Below, piece after piece: positions 38,334-51,901 of a stretch of DNA of 64,000 bases. The stretch lies in the NCBI GenBank assembly GCA_026261815.1, contig JAMPIT010000484.1, forward strand, positions 8,468,501-8,532,500, written 5' to 3'. The notes below the pieces were generated by a model that saw nothing but the letters and a program-made list of their open reading frames with translations, did not search any database and was not told the DNA's origin. Positions within the stretch are counted from its first letter, which is position 1. The number at the start of each line of letters is the position of its first letter. This DNA comes from Monarcha castaneiventris obscurior. Taxonomy: Eukaryota > Chordata > Aves > Passeriformes > Monarchidae. A program made the translations under genes and the position numbers.

Positions 38334-41300
38334 TTCCCTTATCCTGGTGCATCCTCTTGTCAAGTGTGAGCATTCCCAGTCCATAGAAAGTACAGATGAT
38401 GAATACTCTTTCCAATAACTCATTGCCAGGTCAGCTGTGGTATCTACACCCTGTGGGTGTGTGCAGAGGGTGAGAGCAGACACGTGGACACAGGGCATGT
38501 GCTAATAGTGCATACCCTGCACCAGTCCCTGCCTTTTAAATCTTTCTCTCTAATTCTGTGGCATTATTACGAGATGGATTTATAACACACGTAGTGCTAA
38601 TGTAACAATGAAGATTAGTCTTCTCAGAGTCGAACAGTAATACACTTTAATTTGCCTACAGCTACTGCATTGTATTGGCATGAAAGGAAATGGCTTTCTA
38701 ATACAGCTTCATCTGCTGAGCAGGGAGAAATCTGTGCTGCAGAGTGTAAAACTATGTAGGACTATAGCTGGCAGCAAAATTCAGAGTAGGAGAAACATAG
38801 CACAAATAAAAGTATTTGTGAGTTGGAGGTATGCTAACAATCCTAGTTTATTGCTAAACATGCCATATACAGTAATGCGCTTTGCTTGGCAGGTTCATGA
38901 TGGCTTCATCTTTGTTTTTTCACCACTTCATCTTCTATACTAAAATTTGTCCTGGAATAAAAGGTGCAAATTCATTAGTTTTCAACTTCTTTTCATGACA
39001 TTAACAAAAAGTTGCTATTATGAAGCTCCTTAGAAGTGCTGGTGCTGTTAATGCAGTCTGTGCTGTGCTCTAAACCTAGAGAACCACTGGAATCTCAATG
39101 CTTAATCCGTTAAGAAAATGTTTCTGCTGTCTGGTGTAAATGCTGCCTTCACTTGACAAATGCCAGGCGTTCTTTGAATGGACATGTGCACAAATAGTCA
39201 CTCAAGTGCCAGTATTTACCATAATATGGAACTCCCCTCTTCAGGAAAGCAGCAAAGCCGCCAGCTTCTCCCTTATTCTTGAGTGGCAAAGGAAGAAATT
39301 ATTATGTCTGGGACAATATCATGTAATAGTTACTGCATATGGGATAGAGTGAATTTTTGTGGTCATAGTGTGCAAGTTGGACACAAAAATTATATGTTTC
39401 TTATACTTTTCCAAGAAATCAATGAAATATAATTACGCTTAAAACAACAGGTTTTGTTTCTAGACCAGGGATGTGTCTTGCTTTCAGCAATGGCAGGGAA
39501 GGATTAATAACTTGCATGCAGAGAGGGAAAGAAACAAAAATATGAATATAAACTGCTGGTGGGAAACAGTTGCAACAGGGCCTTGTTATCACAATAGGTT
39601 TTTGATGGGAAAGGTGGCCCCGTGGGCAGAAGAAAAGACAGAGAGAAAAGTTTACAGGAAATTGCAATGAGGTGTCCAGCTCACTCCCCTGGTGTGGTGG
39701 GTGCTTCAAAGTGCCTGAGTGTTATCCTATTGCTTTACATGCCAGCTTTGCATCAAAGACTTGGAAGGTGTCTGACCATCAGCCCACAAAGCTGAGCCTG
39801 TCACTGCCTGTCACTCACCCTGGCACCTGGTGTTGTCCTTGTAAATGCAGCAGAGCCACTTGATCACTGTCACCACTCTAGACCAGCAACCTTCACCCTT
39901 CCTCTCTTCATCACCAGCTCCATCCATCCTGAAGACATGTGGAATAGTTAGCATGATTGCCCTAAATTTGACATTAAAACTGAAAAAAAAATCAACATAC
40001 TTTTTGTTCTTCTTTCTCCCTCAAAAAAGTTGCAACAACACGACAAAGAGGATTCCCCTGACAAGTGGAGGACAGAAGAAGAAATGGCAGCTGAAGCAGA
40101 AATTCTGAAGAAGTATTTCCAGGAAAATTAGAGGTAATGATTTGAACGTTGACTTACTCCTGCAACACCCAAAACTCTGCTCAAGCCTCCAGAGGCTTCT
40201 TGAGGACAACAGGGAAAATATCTAGAATAGAGCAAAAGAAACCAAAGCTCTTAGGTTTGTGTTGTTTCCAAAAGGACACAGCACTCCAACAGTGGCTGAA
40301 GTAACATGCTTCTTCTTGAACAAATCAGCACCATCTTAGAGTATTTTTTTTCCAGACATCAAAAATAATAGTATATCTGGAAATGAGATCCCATCAGCAT
40401 TTACTTAAAAGGAGTCTTTAACCTAACATATCCTCCCTCTGTTTTCAGGACAAAAAACAGCCCTGGTACCTTGATGAAGAGCTAAAATTGGCATGTCTGT
40501 GTACAACCACATATGCATATGCACCTATACATACAAAATTGCATCAGAATTGAGGCTATAGAGTGGATAAGCAAATAACTAACTTCACCTGTCAAGTATT
40601 AAATGATCTGATCAGTTCAGCTTCCAAAACCAAGCCTGATGGAAAACTGCCTGTTCTCCTAAATTTTCCACTGGCCCTAAAAGAAAAAAAAAATTTGCAG
40701 GGAGGAATAAAAAATAGAAAACACTTGGCAAACACTGACATTGGTCTCTAGAAATTGAGAGTTTTTCATTTTGTACCTGGAGTCCCAGGAGCCAGATTCT
40801 TCCAGCAGAAATGAACTGGCCCCCGGAGATGAATGTGAGTTAGGCTGGGATGTAACACTGCAGCAAGGATGCCAAAAGCTCCCTCTCCCCTGTTCCCCAT
40901 ATGCTGTTTGCCATCACCCAACACTCTCACTTCTCTATCATTTCTGTCTGTTTAACGTTTTTCCTCTGATAACCAAAATCCCATAAATAACCCTCCTCTC
41001 TCTGTGTGACTCACTGCTTGCAGCCCAGCTTGAGAAACCTCGAGCTGAACTGCACAGTGTATGCGTGGCACACTTATGTGGCAGCTCTCATCTCCTGTGC
41101 CATTCTGCCATTTGGGTGGCATTTTGGATGACTCCATTTGGAGTTCATCAGACTGCCTCTTCCATTTTTTCTTGCATCATGACCATGCTCTTGTCTTCTC
41201 CAGCCAAAGTAGCTGTGCCAACGCTTCTGTGGATGGGCACAGAAAAAGCCATGTAACACATGTAATTCCCATCTGTGAAGAAAATTTCTCCCCAGCAGCT

Positions 41301-41615
41301 GGGATCTCCAGGGTTTGGAGCAGCAGGGTTTGGGCTACACAGTCACTTTTCTGCAGTGGCTGCTGAAGTAGCATTTAGACACCCACTTTTCACCTTCTCA
41401 GAAATATGCTGCACAGAAATGAATTACTCAGCCAGGAAGAGCATATCCTTGGTAATGCATGTGTAAGCACCCTTCTCTAACAGAGGCATTGTGTGGTGCT
41501 TCATCAATGGCACAGCAACAAATGAAGAGTACTTAGGGGAAAATGGCACATCCCTGTTCCAGTGTGATATTGTTTCCCTTTACTGATTTGGTAGGTTTCG
41601 GGGGGATTTTTTTTT

Positions 41616-41650
<35 letters not shown>

Positions 41651-42915
41651 CTGGTCAGAAATGAATTGGAAATGTGTTTTTTTCTAGAGATTCTCAAAGG
41701 GGTTGGAATTAAATCCCCACATATCAATAAAATGTTATTTGTCTCTTCTGATACTAAACACAAAGCTGGATATATAAATTCATTCCTGCAAGCAAATTCA
41801 TGTGGCTGGACATCTATTTCCGTTTATGATGAAAATGAATCAGCGTGTGTCTGCATGAATGACCTCTTGATACATTTCCCATGATATTAAGGTCATTACC
41901 CTTCCTAGAACAAACTGGTAAATTAAATCTTCCTGGCATCATTATCATGAGAATGCCTAGTACAGGCAGTCCTTCCAGCCCCTGATTCCCAACACTGGGC
42001 TTCACTGTCAATCTCTTCTCCCTGACATTATTTTGCTTCTGAGGTTTAAGGCTCCGAACCTGAGATAAAGGTTCTCTGCACCTTCTGTATTTCTCAGCCT
42101 TTATTTACTCTCTTAACCTTGGCTTCTAAAATGATGAAGATTGAAAACTTTTGTCAAACCAAGAAGGTTATAGGCATCCTTCTTTGAAGCTATTTTTGCA
42201 TTTCACCTACAAAGGATTTATTTTGCCATTTATAGGTTTACCTGAATGACACTTGAGGTTTTTTCATGCAGCACAGGGAAAGTCAGAAAGAGCTGAATGT
42301 GGGTGTTCTGAAGCCAATAAATAGCAATTTTTAAGGCCTCATGCATTATTTTTCTACTTCATTGTTTTGTTCAAAGAAGCCCAGATTAGCTAGATTAGCC
42401 TGGGTAGACCAAGCTGTTTTAGGGCTTTTCCAGCTACACTTCCATTTATCACAGGTCCTTCACCACCTGCCACAACTCCTATATGAATGGACTAGGTACA
42501 GTAGCACCTTTTACCTGTATTTAGAGACTATCTATCTGATCAAGAAGAACTTTTCTTTCTCCTAAGAAATACTTGAATAAGGCAAGAAGCTCTTGGTTCT
42601 CTCCCTACTTCATTTGCTGATGCTGATCCCTCTTGGCTGGCTGACTAACTACAGTTAAGTGCTTCTGCATCAGTCCCCAGATGACCCAAGATATCCACCC
42701 ACTTGCCTAAAGAAATTAACTCATTTAGCCTTGCCAAGTTTCCACCCTTGAGAAAATGCTTATCTTTAAATATTTTGTGCGTGCAGTTGCCTGGAGCGTA
42801 TGAAACTGAAATCGGTGAGTGAATTTGTGTTTTGCATGTGTTTCTGGTCTTCCCCTGGCTGTCCCCATGCCAGTGTACCCCACCTCATTAGAAGGACTTG
42901 TCACTTGTTGAAGAG
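38334..42915. other. Gene-free sequence with a long poly-T tract
   Basis: No recognisable coding sequence. Frames near 41061-41366 overlap in contradictory directions. The long T tract at 41607-41650 is listed separately. The part immediately after the solo LTR (38334-38540) is moderately G+C-rich and could include further old LTR-derived sequence, but I cannot identify it. Confidence 0.5.
41607..41650. repeat. Long poly-T tract (T10-C-T33)
   Basis: Ten T, one C, then 33 consecutive T, preceded by a run of G. On the minus strand this is a long poly-A, as left by retroposition. The sequence to the right, which would be the body of a minus-strand insertion, is not a SINE or processed gene I recognise, and no flanking duplication is evident. 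The exact T count in such a run is prone to sequencing error. Confidence 0.85.
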
Positions 42916-42921
42916 CCCTAG

Positions 42922-43284
42922 TGCGGGAACACAGGACCCCTGAACAACGAATCAATTTGATTACGCACGAGTCCGTTTATTGTTTCCATTACTCCATTCT
43001 TATGCATTTCTGTGACTGTCATTCACATGATCACACATGACTGCACACATGATTGCATCCTCTGTATTGTCCACGTGCCCTGCATGCACCTCTCAGGGGA
43101 CCTGACTGGTTCTAGTCCAGGATGGTGCAGTCCCTCTTTATCTGCTTTCTTGCTGCCTTGTTATTCTGTGTTCCAACATCTTCTTTCCCAATTTAGCACT
43201 TCTTATGTTCCTCAGGCCCTGATAAGAGTAACTACACGGAACTTGGCTGGGGCCCCTCTGCCAGGATTCTCGTGCCTCACAACA
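42922..43284 (-). mobile_element. Solo endogenous-retrovirus LTR, ERVK-like
   Basis: On the minus strand the element starts TGTTGTGAGGCACGAG and ends GTGTTCCCGCA, with an AATAAA signal at plus-strand 42976-42981 followed by a compact U5 of about 55 bp. The flanks are CCCTAG (42916-42921) and CCCCAG (43285-43290), a 6-bp near-duplication with one mismatch; 6 bp is the target-site size of ERVK (beta-like) elements. The element is 363 bp long. No gag, pol or env sequence lies beside it, so it is interpreted as a solo LTR. Several retained CpGs suggest it is not very old. Confidence 0.75.
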
Positions 43285-43290
43285 CCCCAG

Positions 43291-46200
43291 CAAGTGCAGG
43301 CTCTGCTCACAGAACTGTGTCTGCGGAGATGGAGTTCTGGAGAACTTCACATGACTCCGGAAGAGAGAATGAAAAGGAAAGAAAAGCTTTCTGGGGGAGG
43401 ATATTTAATACAGAATTTCCCCAGTTAGTCACTCTCTTGCTTAGTAGCACCAAGATTTTACCTCTTTAGAATCTCTTTGAGAGCTATTTCTCATTCCGTG
43501 TTGGCTGTCCTATGGTCAGTTGTGTTTGATAACTTGGTTGTTTTTTGAGGTAGATCCACAGGGGAAAAAGTCCTTAGTCAAAGAGCAGGATTTGATGCAG
43601 CACCCTAATTTCCAAGCCTATTTTCAGATGCGCCTTTTGAGTTTTCTATCTATGTATAGCTGAGTGTTTTGATAGTCTGTTTTGTGCATTTGAAATTGCA
43701 CATGCCAGCAAAAAGGCTAAAGATTAAAAGACTTACTAACCTTCAGAAAGTATGTGAAAAATGTTTCTCTTCAAAGGCAGTTTTGCTCTGTGTTGTTATT
43801 TCTGAAGAAAGAACCAGGCTGCACAAGTTTCAGTAGGAGTTTTCCTATTTTATGCATAATTGAAGTAATACTTCTATGCGATTAGAAAAGCAGTCAGTCT
43901 TAAGTACAATGTCAAAATGTCCCTTTGCATAAAGAAGTTGACAGTGATATTCTGTTGCCAAATGCTTGGAGTTACAAATATTCGATAGCTTTTAATTGCT
44001 TAACCACCTGAATATTTTGTGTCCTGCAATAAGCCAAAATCTTGTAAAAATCCCTCCAAATAATGTGTCCTGCACAGTCTTGCAGGATTTCTGATGCCAG
44101 TTCTCCCCCTTGTCCCCAGTCTGGCAATGTTTCTGGATAATATAGTCTTTCCAGCCTTTCCGGAGAGTATAAATTTTGGGGTTTTTTTCCCCCACTCATT
44201 CTTTGAGAGCACTCATCCTGCCTCACAGTGGCCTGTTCTGCACCAAGATCTCGGCATGTGTGGAAAAATGCTGTTCTATTGACTTCAGCAGGGAGATTAC
44301 CACTGATAGCAGCAGCTGACCACAGGGAATTTAAACTGGCAATTTGAATTGCATCTGATTTTGCTCCAGCACCTCTGGAGTGTGACAATCCATGCTGCAT
44401 GCATGAGAGTGAACACCAGAGCAATCCCATCACTTTCCTTAAATGTAGGCAAGTATGACAAAATGACTTGGAACACCCATCTTTGCTTGTTTTGCTGTAA
44501 GAAAAACCCTCCTATTATTCCTAGTACTTCAAACTGCGTAAACCCAAAAAATAATGGCTATGCCTGTGATCCACAGAGTGGATCCAGGATGCAGTGAGGA
44601 CACAGTCTGCCCCAGAAGATGCTGTACCTGCACTGTGGGCCACAGAGCAGGTTGTCCCCTGGGTGGGCACCACAGTGACAACACAGGCATGGTCAGAGGT
44701 ATTTTCTGCACTAAGTGCTGCCTGTTGGCAAAGCAGAATCCCCGGGCACCTGTGAAAAACACAACATGCTGTGCTAAGGGACATGAGAGCAGGGACAAGG
44801 GGTGCAGCAAGCAGAGACCCTCAGTAGTTTCAGAGCCTCACTGCATAAGCTGGGCAACCTTTTGAGTGCTTACACTGGAGTTAGAGTCAAGGTGGTGCCA
44901 GGCCTGGACAATTCCCAGAGGGCATGGTCTAGGAGCTGTTTGTGTGTAATCCTGATGTAAATACACATCCCAGTAATCTGCTATAGACTTCTCTGCACTC
45001 CAGACTTAAGTGCTATTAATTATATCCCCCACTCAGAAGCCTCCAAGAAGCATTAATTAGAAAGCAGGAGCTGGCAGTTTGCTTGTCTGTGTGAAACTAT
45101 TATGACCCGAGAATGAAGTATAAGCTTAAGAAAACCATGTTTTATGAAGGTCACCTTGAAAAACATCGTAACAATCTGTCAGAAGAGAATAAAGCACTCC
45201 AAGTGTGCATTTCAGTGTGAAATTATGCTTTAAGTAGTTGGAAATAACAAAGAGAAGATGGATCAGATCATAGGGTCTGTGCTTTTCCACCCAAAATTCT
45301 CTTTTTTTTATGCAGTAAGTACATATAAAGTAATGTTTTTGTCATTTCAATGGGATGAAAGGAAAGTTAATTAACAACACAAATCCGACAAATATAATCT
45401 GGCCCTTGCTGATATTTTTTAAGTGTAAAATATCCAGATCCTCCAACTCTGCAGAAGGGAGAAGGTTTATACACAGGAATTACATTACCTCTTCAAGGGA
45501 AGGTGTAAACAGGCAGAAGTGGTGCAGTGACTGTGTACAGCAGTGACACCCAAACTAGAAAGCTCAGGGCAAAAGGCTTCCCCAAATAAATGTGATGTGC
45601 TAATGCACAGCAGCCTCAGCATCGAGGTTGATTATTTTTCTGGTTGAAACATGTGATTATTTCTTAAGAAAACAGAGCTACAGGAGAGCTAACTAGAGTT
45701 ATAAATGAAATGTCATCCTCTTGTGGGAGGCAATAATGTCCCCCTCACACCCATTCCAGGGCTCTGTTTTGAGGCTGGCAGTAGTACTGTCCTGAAAGTT
45801 ATACACCTCATTCTTTGGACTTTCACTTTCCTATAGCTGGACATTTAATTTAGCTGTCCAGTACATGAATTCCATACAGCACTGCTTGGATCCTGTAATT
45901 ACAGCTACAGTAGAAACATCAGGGCCAGAGAGACACGGACATGATTGTACAGCATAAAGGCAAAGCAGCAAATGCTGTTGGTGAAGAAAGCTGACAGCCA
46001 AACGTTCTCTTAAACCTGCACATCCAGCAGCCTGAATGCCTACCTGGGCTGCCTGTCAAAGCCAAATATTGTCAGTGTGACCAGTTCTTGATTCATTGTT
46101 AGCTTGTGTGAGAGGAAAATGGGGAAAGCCGAGCGTAAGTGATGGACATTTGTCCCAGGACCTGGGGTAAAAGAGCTGGAGTGCAGGACAATGCTGAACT

Positions 46201-49200
46201 TCAAGTAAGGATGATAGCAGTTGTGGCTAGGTATTTTTACACCCAAACCCATGCTAAAATGGTGCTAATCTCTTGCCCCCAAAACTGCCAGAGGATGCTC
46301 TGACTGAGCAGCCAGACCCTCCTTGAAGCAGATTCACAAAACATGCGCCAAGTGATTCACAGGCTGCCATCGAACTGTCAGTCAGGAGGGGCTTACAATG
46401 GAAACTGTTGCTCTAAATTCCGTGGGAATGGGAAACATATGTTTCAGTGAGAAAAGACAATCAAACAAGGAAGTGGGTGGCTGGGGAATTGCAGCCACAA
46501 CAGCAGCAAGATCCAAGCCTCATGTGCAGCCCTGGGGAGCAAGTTCAGGGGCCATGCCCTCGTCTAACACTTGGATAACAGCTTTGTGTTTAATAAGCTG
46601 AAATAATTTTCCCAGTATCGAAGCCAGCTATAAACATGTTCTGAAGTAAAGGTACAAAACTGAAGATACCAAGCCAAAAGCCCATTTCCTGCTCAATTAT
46701 AAGCAAAGGTTTGTATCATGGTATCCCGCTGCTGTAGCTGCTGCATAATAGAACTGCCCAGAGAGACATTCTAGCCAGCAACTCGAACATGACCTCAAAG
46801 CTTGAGCACTGCCTTTGTGTGAGTGTCGGTATCTAGGCTGTGTAGGTGGAAAGGCATTAATAACTCCTCCAGTTAGTAGTTATTTGAGAAAGGAAGAGGC
46901 TGGTGGATGCTGGAAATATGTTGGACTGAGCGTACTTGAGGCTCTGTTGTTTGCCAGGATTTCAGTCTCTACACAAAAGCAGAGGTATTGCAGAGGTAAA
47001 CTCAACTGCCCCCATTGTGTCATCACCTGGGGCTGCTGCGAGCCTTCAGCTACCACTGCAGTAGCAGCTGTGCCATGAGTTTGTGCACGGATTTCACACA
47101 CAGCTTCCACAGCTGTCAGGCTCTCAGCATTTCTATTTCTCTGTTTCAGGAACACCTTCTACATCTGTCATAGCACCTATTACAGGTCTTTTACTAGGAT
47201 GAACCACCCAGAGAAGCATAAAATTGGAACAGACATGGCAAGAAATGCCCCATTCATTCTCCAGAGTGGGAGGCTGGGGGCATTTTCAGGGTGATGGTCC
47301 CAAATCACTGGTGTGTAATTCGTTGGCATTAGGCAGAGTCCCACCATAGGGTCAGGATGGATGAGGATATACAAGATTTTATAGTCTTGAAAGATTATTT
47401 GTAGGAGCTTATATAAGAGATCATGAGCCCCAAAGAGTCTTGTATGAGGTTATTATAGCAAAATAGGTTTGAAGAGTAAGAAGCTGGATTTGATGACACA
47501 AGATGCCCTTTCTAATCCTTTGTTCCTATGAGGAGCGGTCAGCAGGGCTGGGGACTGTGCTGTCTTATCAGGGGCATCAGAGAGGTGGCCTCACTTCATG
47601 TTTGTTTTTTGTAAAGTGATCCTGACCTCTCTCCAAGGTTGCTTTGTGAGTTAGGAATGAAAAGCATGATGTGAAAGGCAGGCATTAGTATTATTTGGAA
47701 GTGCAGTTTATTGAAAAAGCAGATAATAAATCAAACAAATCTCTTTCTTGCTCTGGTAAATAATTTTAAATAGTTGCGTGCAAGGCTTTTCTCCTTTCCC
47801 TGTTGCCCAGGCTGTAATAGGAGCTGCAATCTGCTGTGTGGGGTTTAACACTGAACATCTCCTTTTGCCTATTGCGGTCAGTGACTCCTGTCAGAACACA
47901 CTAATGAGCACCTAAGTCGTTAGTAATAAACAGCCTCACATTTTGTCTCACTAACAAGGATCAAAGCTGCTGTTATATGTAATGATCTGTTATGTTTGAT
48001 ATTTCTCAGGTAGCAAAGTATTTGGAACACATCCCATGACATCAGAAAGTCCCCAGAAAGAACGACCTCATTCTCCAGTTCTCAGTGGCCCTGGAGCTGC
48101 AGCTCAACAATTTTATTATGTTCTACAAATATGGGATTCTTCTATGAAAAATTTTATTGAACCTTTGGATATCATCAAGGCTGAATTCCAGCTAAGACAA
48201 CTAAACAGCACTGGTTTAAAATATTGCTCTGAATTGTAACTCGTATTTTTCTGAATTGTGTACTCGGGAATGAATCTTTTTAAATTGTCCCTTGGTCTAA
48301 ATAGAAATAAAGTGCCAGGAAAATCAGGTAGCTACTGCTTTTAGGTACTTTATAAAGTGTTTACTCCATGTTGTGCTCTTTGATTCAGTTATTGTATGTA
48401 GGCTATTTTATCATAGAAAAATTAGATCTTGTAGCGGTATGGCAATTCCTACAAATGAAGGCTTTGTTACAGACTAGCCAAGATAAACTTGGAGAGCTGT
48501 TTTTTCTTCAGATGAGTTCTATAACAAGAAATATTAAGCTTCCTGAGATCTTTCTTTTCTCTGTTCTTTTAATGCATTATGACAAGGCTTCTGGAGCTTT
48601 AAGTGATACAAAACACATCTGTAAAACAATTAATATGTAAAGTTGCTAATGGGATAGTAATCACATTAGGGTTAGATTGGCATGAATGGCTGCTTCCAGC
48701 AACAAACAATGAGTGGGAGCTACCCACGTGGACCAATCTCTTGGCAAGAAATGCTGTATCCAGAACCCCACACAGGAAGAAACCCACCATGGGTTACTTG
48801 TTGATTGCTAACACATAATACAGGAAAAGAAGTCAAACAACAGATGGAAGGGAGAAGAAGTGAGTCTGCAAGATTTGCATGAAAAGAGCACCCATAATCC
48901 TTCTCTGGAACTGCAGGGAAGCAAACCACCAAAGCTTTCTGTGTCCCCCAAACTCAGGATGAAAAAATGCTTCCAAGTCTTTCAGTAAGAGTCATGCTGA
49001 GGGAGGCCATAGGGTGCAGAGTCTACCTGAGGGCTTGAGGAGGTCAGGGTCAGGTAGAGCTTTGCCTGCCTGGCAGCACAGTGTGATCATGTTCAGAACA
49101 AATTAAACTGCTCCATGATAGTCTGTCCTGGAGGGTTACAACCACACCTGAGAAGTATGAAAATGCACAATGGATGAACTCTCTTAATTTTCCCCAAGTC

Positions 49201-51870
49201 TCTCTCTCTGCTCTGTACTGCAGAGCCATTCAGTCCATTGGTTTGAAGTCTTTATGCTTGTCAAATACAAATAGAAATACTAGAGCAAAATGACTGATGT
49301 TTGATTCCAGTTTTTACTGTGGTGCTATTTAAATATTGCTCCTGAAAACCACTTTGATTCAAAGACTTACCATGACCCAGTGTGGCCCTCAATATCTTCC
49401 ATTAGCCCTTTTAAAAACTCTACAGATTGTAACACTATTTCTTTTTCCATGCAGAGTAAATGAAAAGTGCATTTTGATGGTATCTGCACTTTTTAGACCC
49501 TGAGCAAGGGCTGAATAAACAGGAAATGAAGGTCAGGGATCAAGAAGCGACAGAGAAGCTAAGGTGAGCAGACAGAATGGTCAAAGATGCTGGCAAATGG
49601 GCCAACACAAATGGTTGTCCTTTTGCACTTTAGCATTTCAAGTAGCTGTGATTTCACACAGAAGGAAGACAACGGTTGTGCTGCTGGGGAACACTAAAAG
49701 AAAAACCTCAGCATCAGTTACATTTGCAAGGTATTTTCAAACCTGGTGCTCAATGGCTTCCTATTTAGTATGGAATATTCTGTATTAATTCTGTAGCCTG
49801 TGATGAGCGGGCGCTGCGCCAAGCATTTTGCATGGGGGCTACAGAGCAGATGAGTGCTGAGCTCCGTGGAAGATTTCATTTGTGTAAATGAGGAGGCTGT
49901 TATCACAGCACTAAAGGTCCTGTTTTTAAAAAAAGCCTCCTGTGACATTATGCACAAACCAACCTATTTATGCAGCATGAAAATATTTATGTGCTTTGCT
50001 CCAGCTTAAAAAGGGAATTTGCAATAGATGAGGGACATGAGAAAGGAATGGAGTGAGAGATAAGCAGAGATTAGAAAAGGCAGATCATGAAGTACTTAAC
50101 ATCCTGCAGCAGTATGTGGAGTAAACCCTTGCCTTATTTTAAGACATGGGCCTTGGAGATGGTGTCTGGATCATTTATATATTTCTTACAGACTTAATTT
50201 TCAACAGGCAGGGAGCTGTATGCAGACATGCAGTTGCTGGAAGTGTGAGGAGATGCTGTGCTAAAGGAACTGATGGCCTTTGTAACCATCTTTGTCCTTT
50301 TCAACCTTCATCTCTTGCCCTCATGGGGGTAGTGCCTGGGGCTTGCCTTTGGGCTGGGGAATGCTGCAGTGCTGAGCTCCCTCACCCAAAGCAGGAAACA
50401 AGGGAAAAATTACCTGTGCAGGGGCTCAGATGGACATGACACAGGATGAGTGGTCCCAAAGAGGTGGCTTCAAAACAGGACAGAGCTCAGAGCCTCATTC
50501 CCTGTCCTTACACACAAGAAAAATTCCCAGACTTTTTCAATTTCTAAGAGTTTTTCCTGAAGCAGCAGTTCCTCTGAAGGGCTGCAAGTGCTGTGCCTCT
50601 ATTTTCATGAGTAAACCAGCTGTGGTTCAGCCACAGTTCTCACTGACTGGTAGAAGCAGATTAGGAGAAGGATGTGGCTCCACATGTCCTCTGCCCCCTG
50701 ACTGCCCTGGGACAGAAATTGCAGAAGAGGTGTCTCAGGACATGCACAGGAGAACAGATGGGTTATTGGGAGCACACATCAGATGGGAACACATCAGCCC
50801 ATGCATCTGCCTCCTGCCATGCCAGGCAGCTCAAATGCTTTCAGCAAAGGCTGTGTGTGAGGACGTTTATTACTTGTCTTTCAGCAGTTCAGCATTGTTC
50901 TTGCTCCAGATGCAGATGTACCAGCTCCAGGTTCTCCATGGGACAGCTGATGCCACCCCAGGCAGCTCAAAATGGTTGTGTGCTGAGAGTGCAGTGGGCT
51001 TGGGATAGGCTGTGTCAGCTCCTTGAAGACTTTGTGTGTTAATTCAGAAATCTATGCTGCTGCTAATCTCCCCCAGCACACATTCACCTACCCACCAGGT
51101 ATCAGGCTCTCTTTTGATTCTGTGCTCAAATAACCCAGTGTTTTGTTTTTAATTAATGTTGGAGAGAAGGGAAAATGTTCTGTTGGTCTCTCTGGGAGCC
51201 TGACTTGGCTGCAGACTCAGGCCGATGCTAAGACAGTGGGTCCTGGCTGCAGTGGGGGGAGTCAAGGTCAGCTCCTGGCATGTGACAGTACCCTGAAATG
51301 TGGCCAGGGACTGAACACTCCTGAAATAAAAATACCTGAATCCATGTGGGATCTGGGATGATCTCATACCCAGCTGTAAATCAATAAAAATCTTAATGCC
51401 CCAGTACCCACAGAGCTAATGAAAAACTTTCAAACCCAAATACACACATAGTGACAGCCATGAAAGTACCAAAATAATTTCTATGTCAGCTTTCTGTGTC
51501 CTCCTATCCACTCCCTGCCTCTGTCACTGTGGTCGATGGCTGCTGAAAAGCCTTGTCCGATTCCCGCATCTGGTTCCTGACGTGCAGGCCAGCAACGCTG
51601 TGAAGGAGAAAATGCTGCTGCTCATGTAAGCTGTCCTGTGTGCTGGCAGGGCTGTGAGTTTCAGAACAGAGTGATATATTTCAGCTCTTGTGAAATTTCT
51701 GAATAATCAGCTCATCAAAAAATATCATGCAGAGTTCCCTTGTAGTCCTCTCCAACTTGCCACCTCTCCTGCCAATAGCTCCGTAGGGTGACCACAGCTT
51801 GGCAGAGCCCATTAGCAGAGCTCTGCACAACCACTCATGAGTAGAGCTGGCTGGAAAATACAGTTTTCCC
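43291..51870. other. Gene-free sequence
   Basis: No recognisable gene, RNA gene or mobile element. The interval around 44540-44860 and that around 50280-51010 are G+C-richer and contain the longest open frame of the window (192 codons, 50430-51008, +). Its translation is low in recognisable motifs, has no domain I know, and is overlapped by another frame, so I treat it as chance. A dense gene-like exon and splice pattern is not visible. Confidence 0.5.
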
Positions 51871-51875
51871 TCCTG

Positions 51876-51899
51876 AAAAAAAAAAAAAAAAAGAAAAAA
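51876..51899. repeat. Poly-A tract
   Basis: Seventeen A, one G, then six A, directly before the LTR-like segment. It could be a retroposon tail into which, or beside which, the LTR inserted. The upstream sequence is not a recognised LINE or SINE. Confidence 0.8.
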
Positions 51900-51901
51900 G
51901 A

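Noticed and set aside
48036..48239. 67-codon open frame that looks superficially protein-like
   Set aside because: No family resemblance I can name; too short and without supporting splice pattern or conservation.
50430..51008. Longest open frame of the window (192 codons, +)
   Set aside because: No recognisable domain, overlaps another open frame, lies in a G+C-richer segment where chance frames are longer, and shows no exon or splice context.
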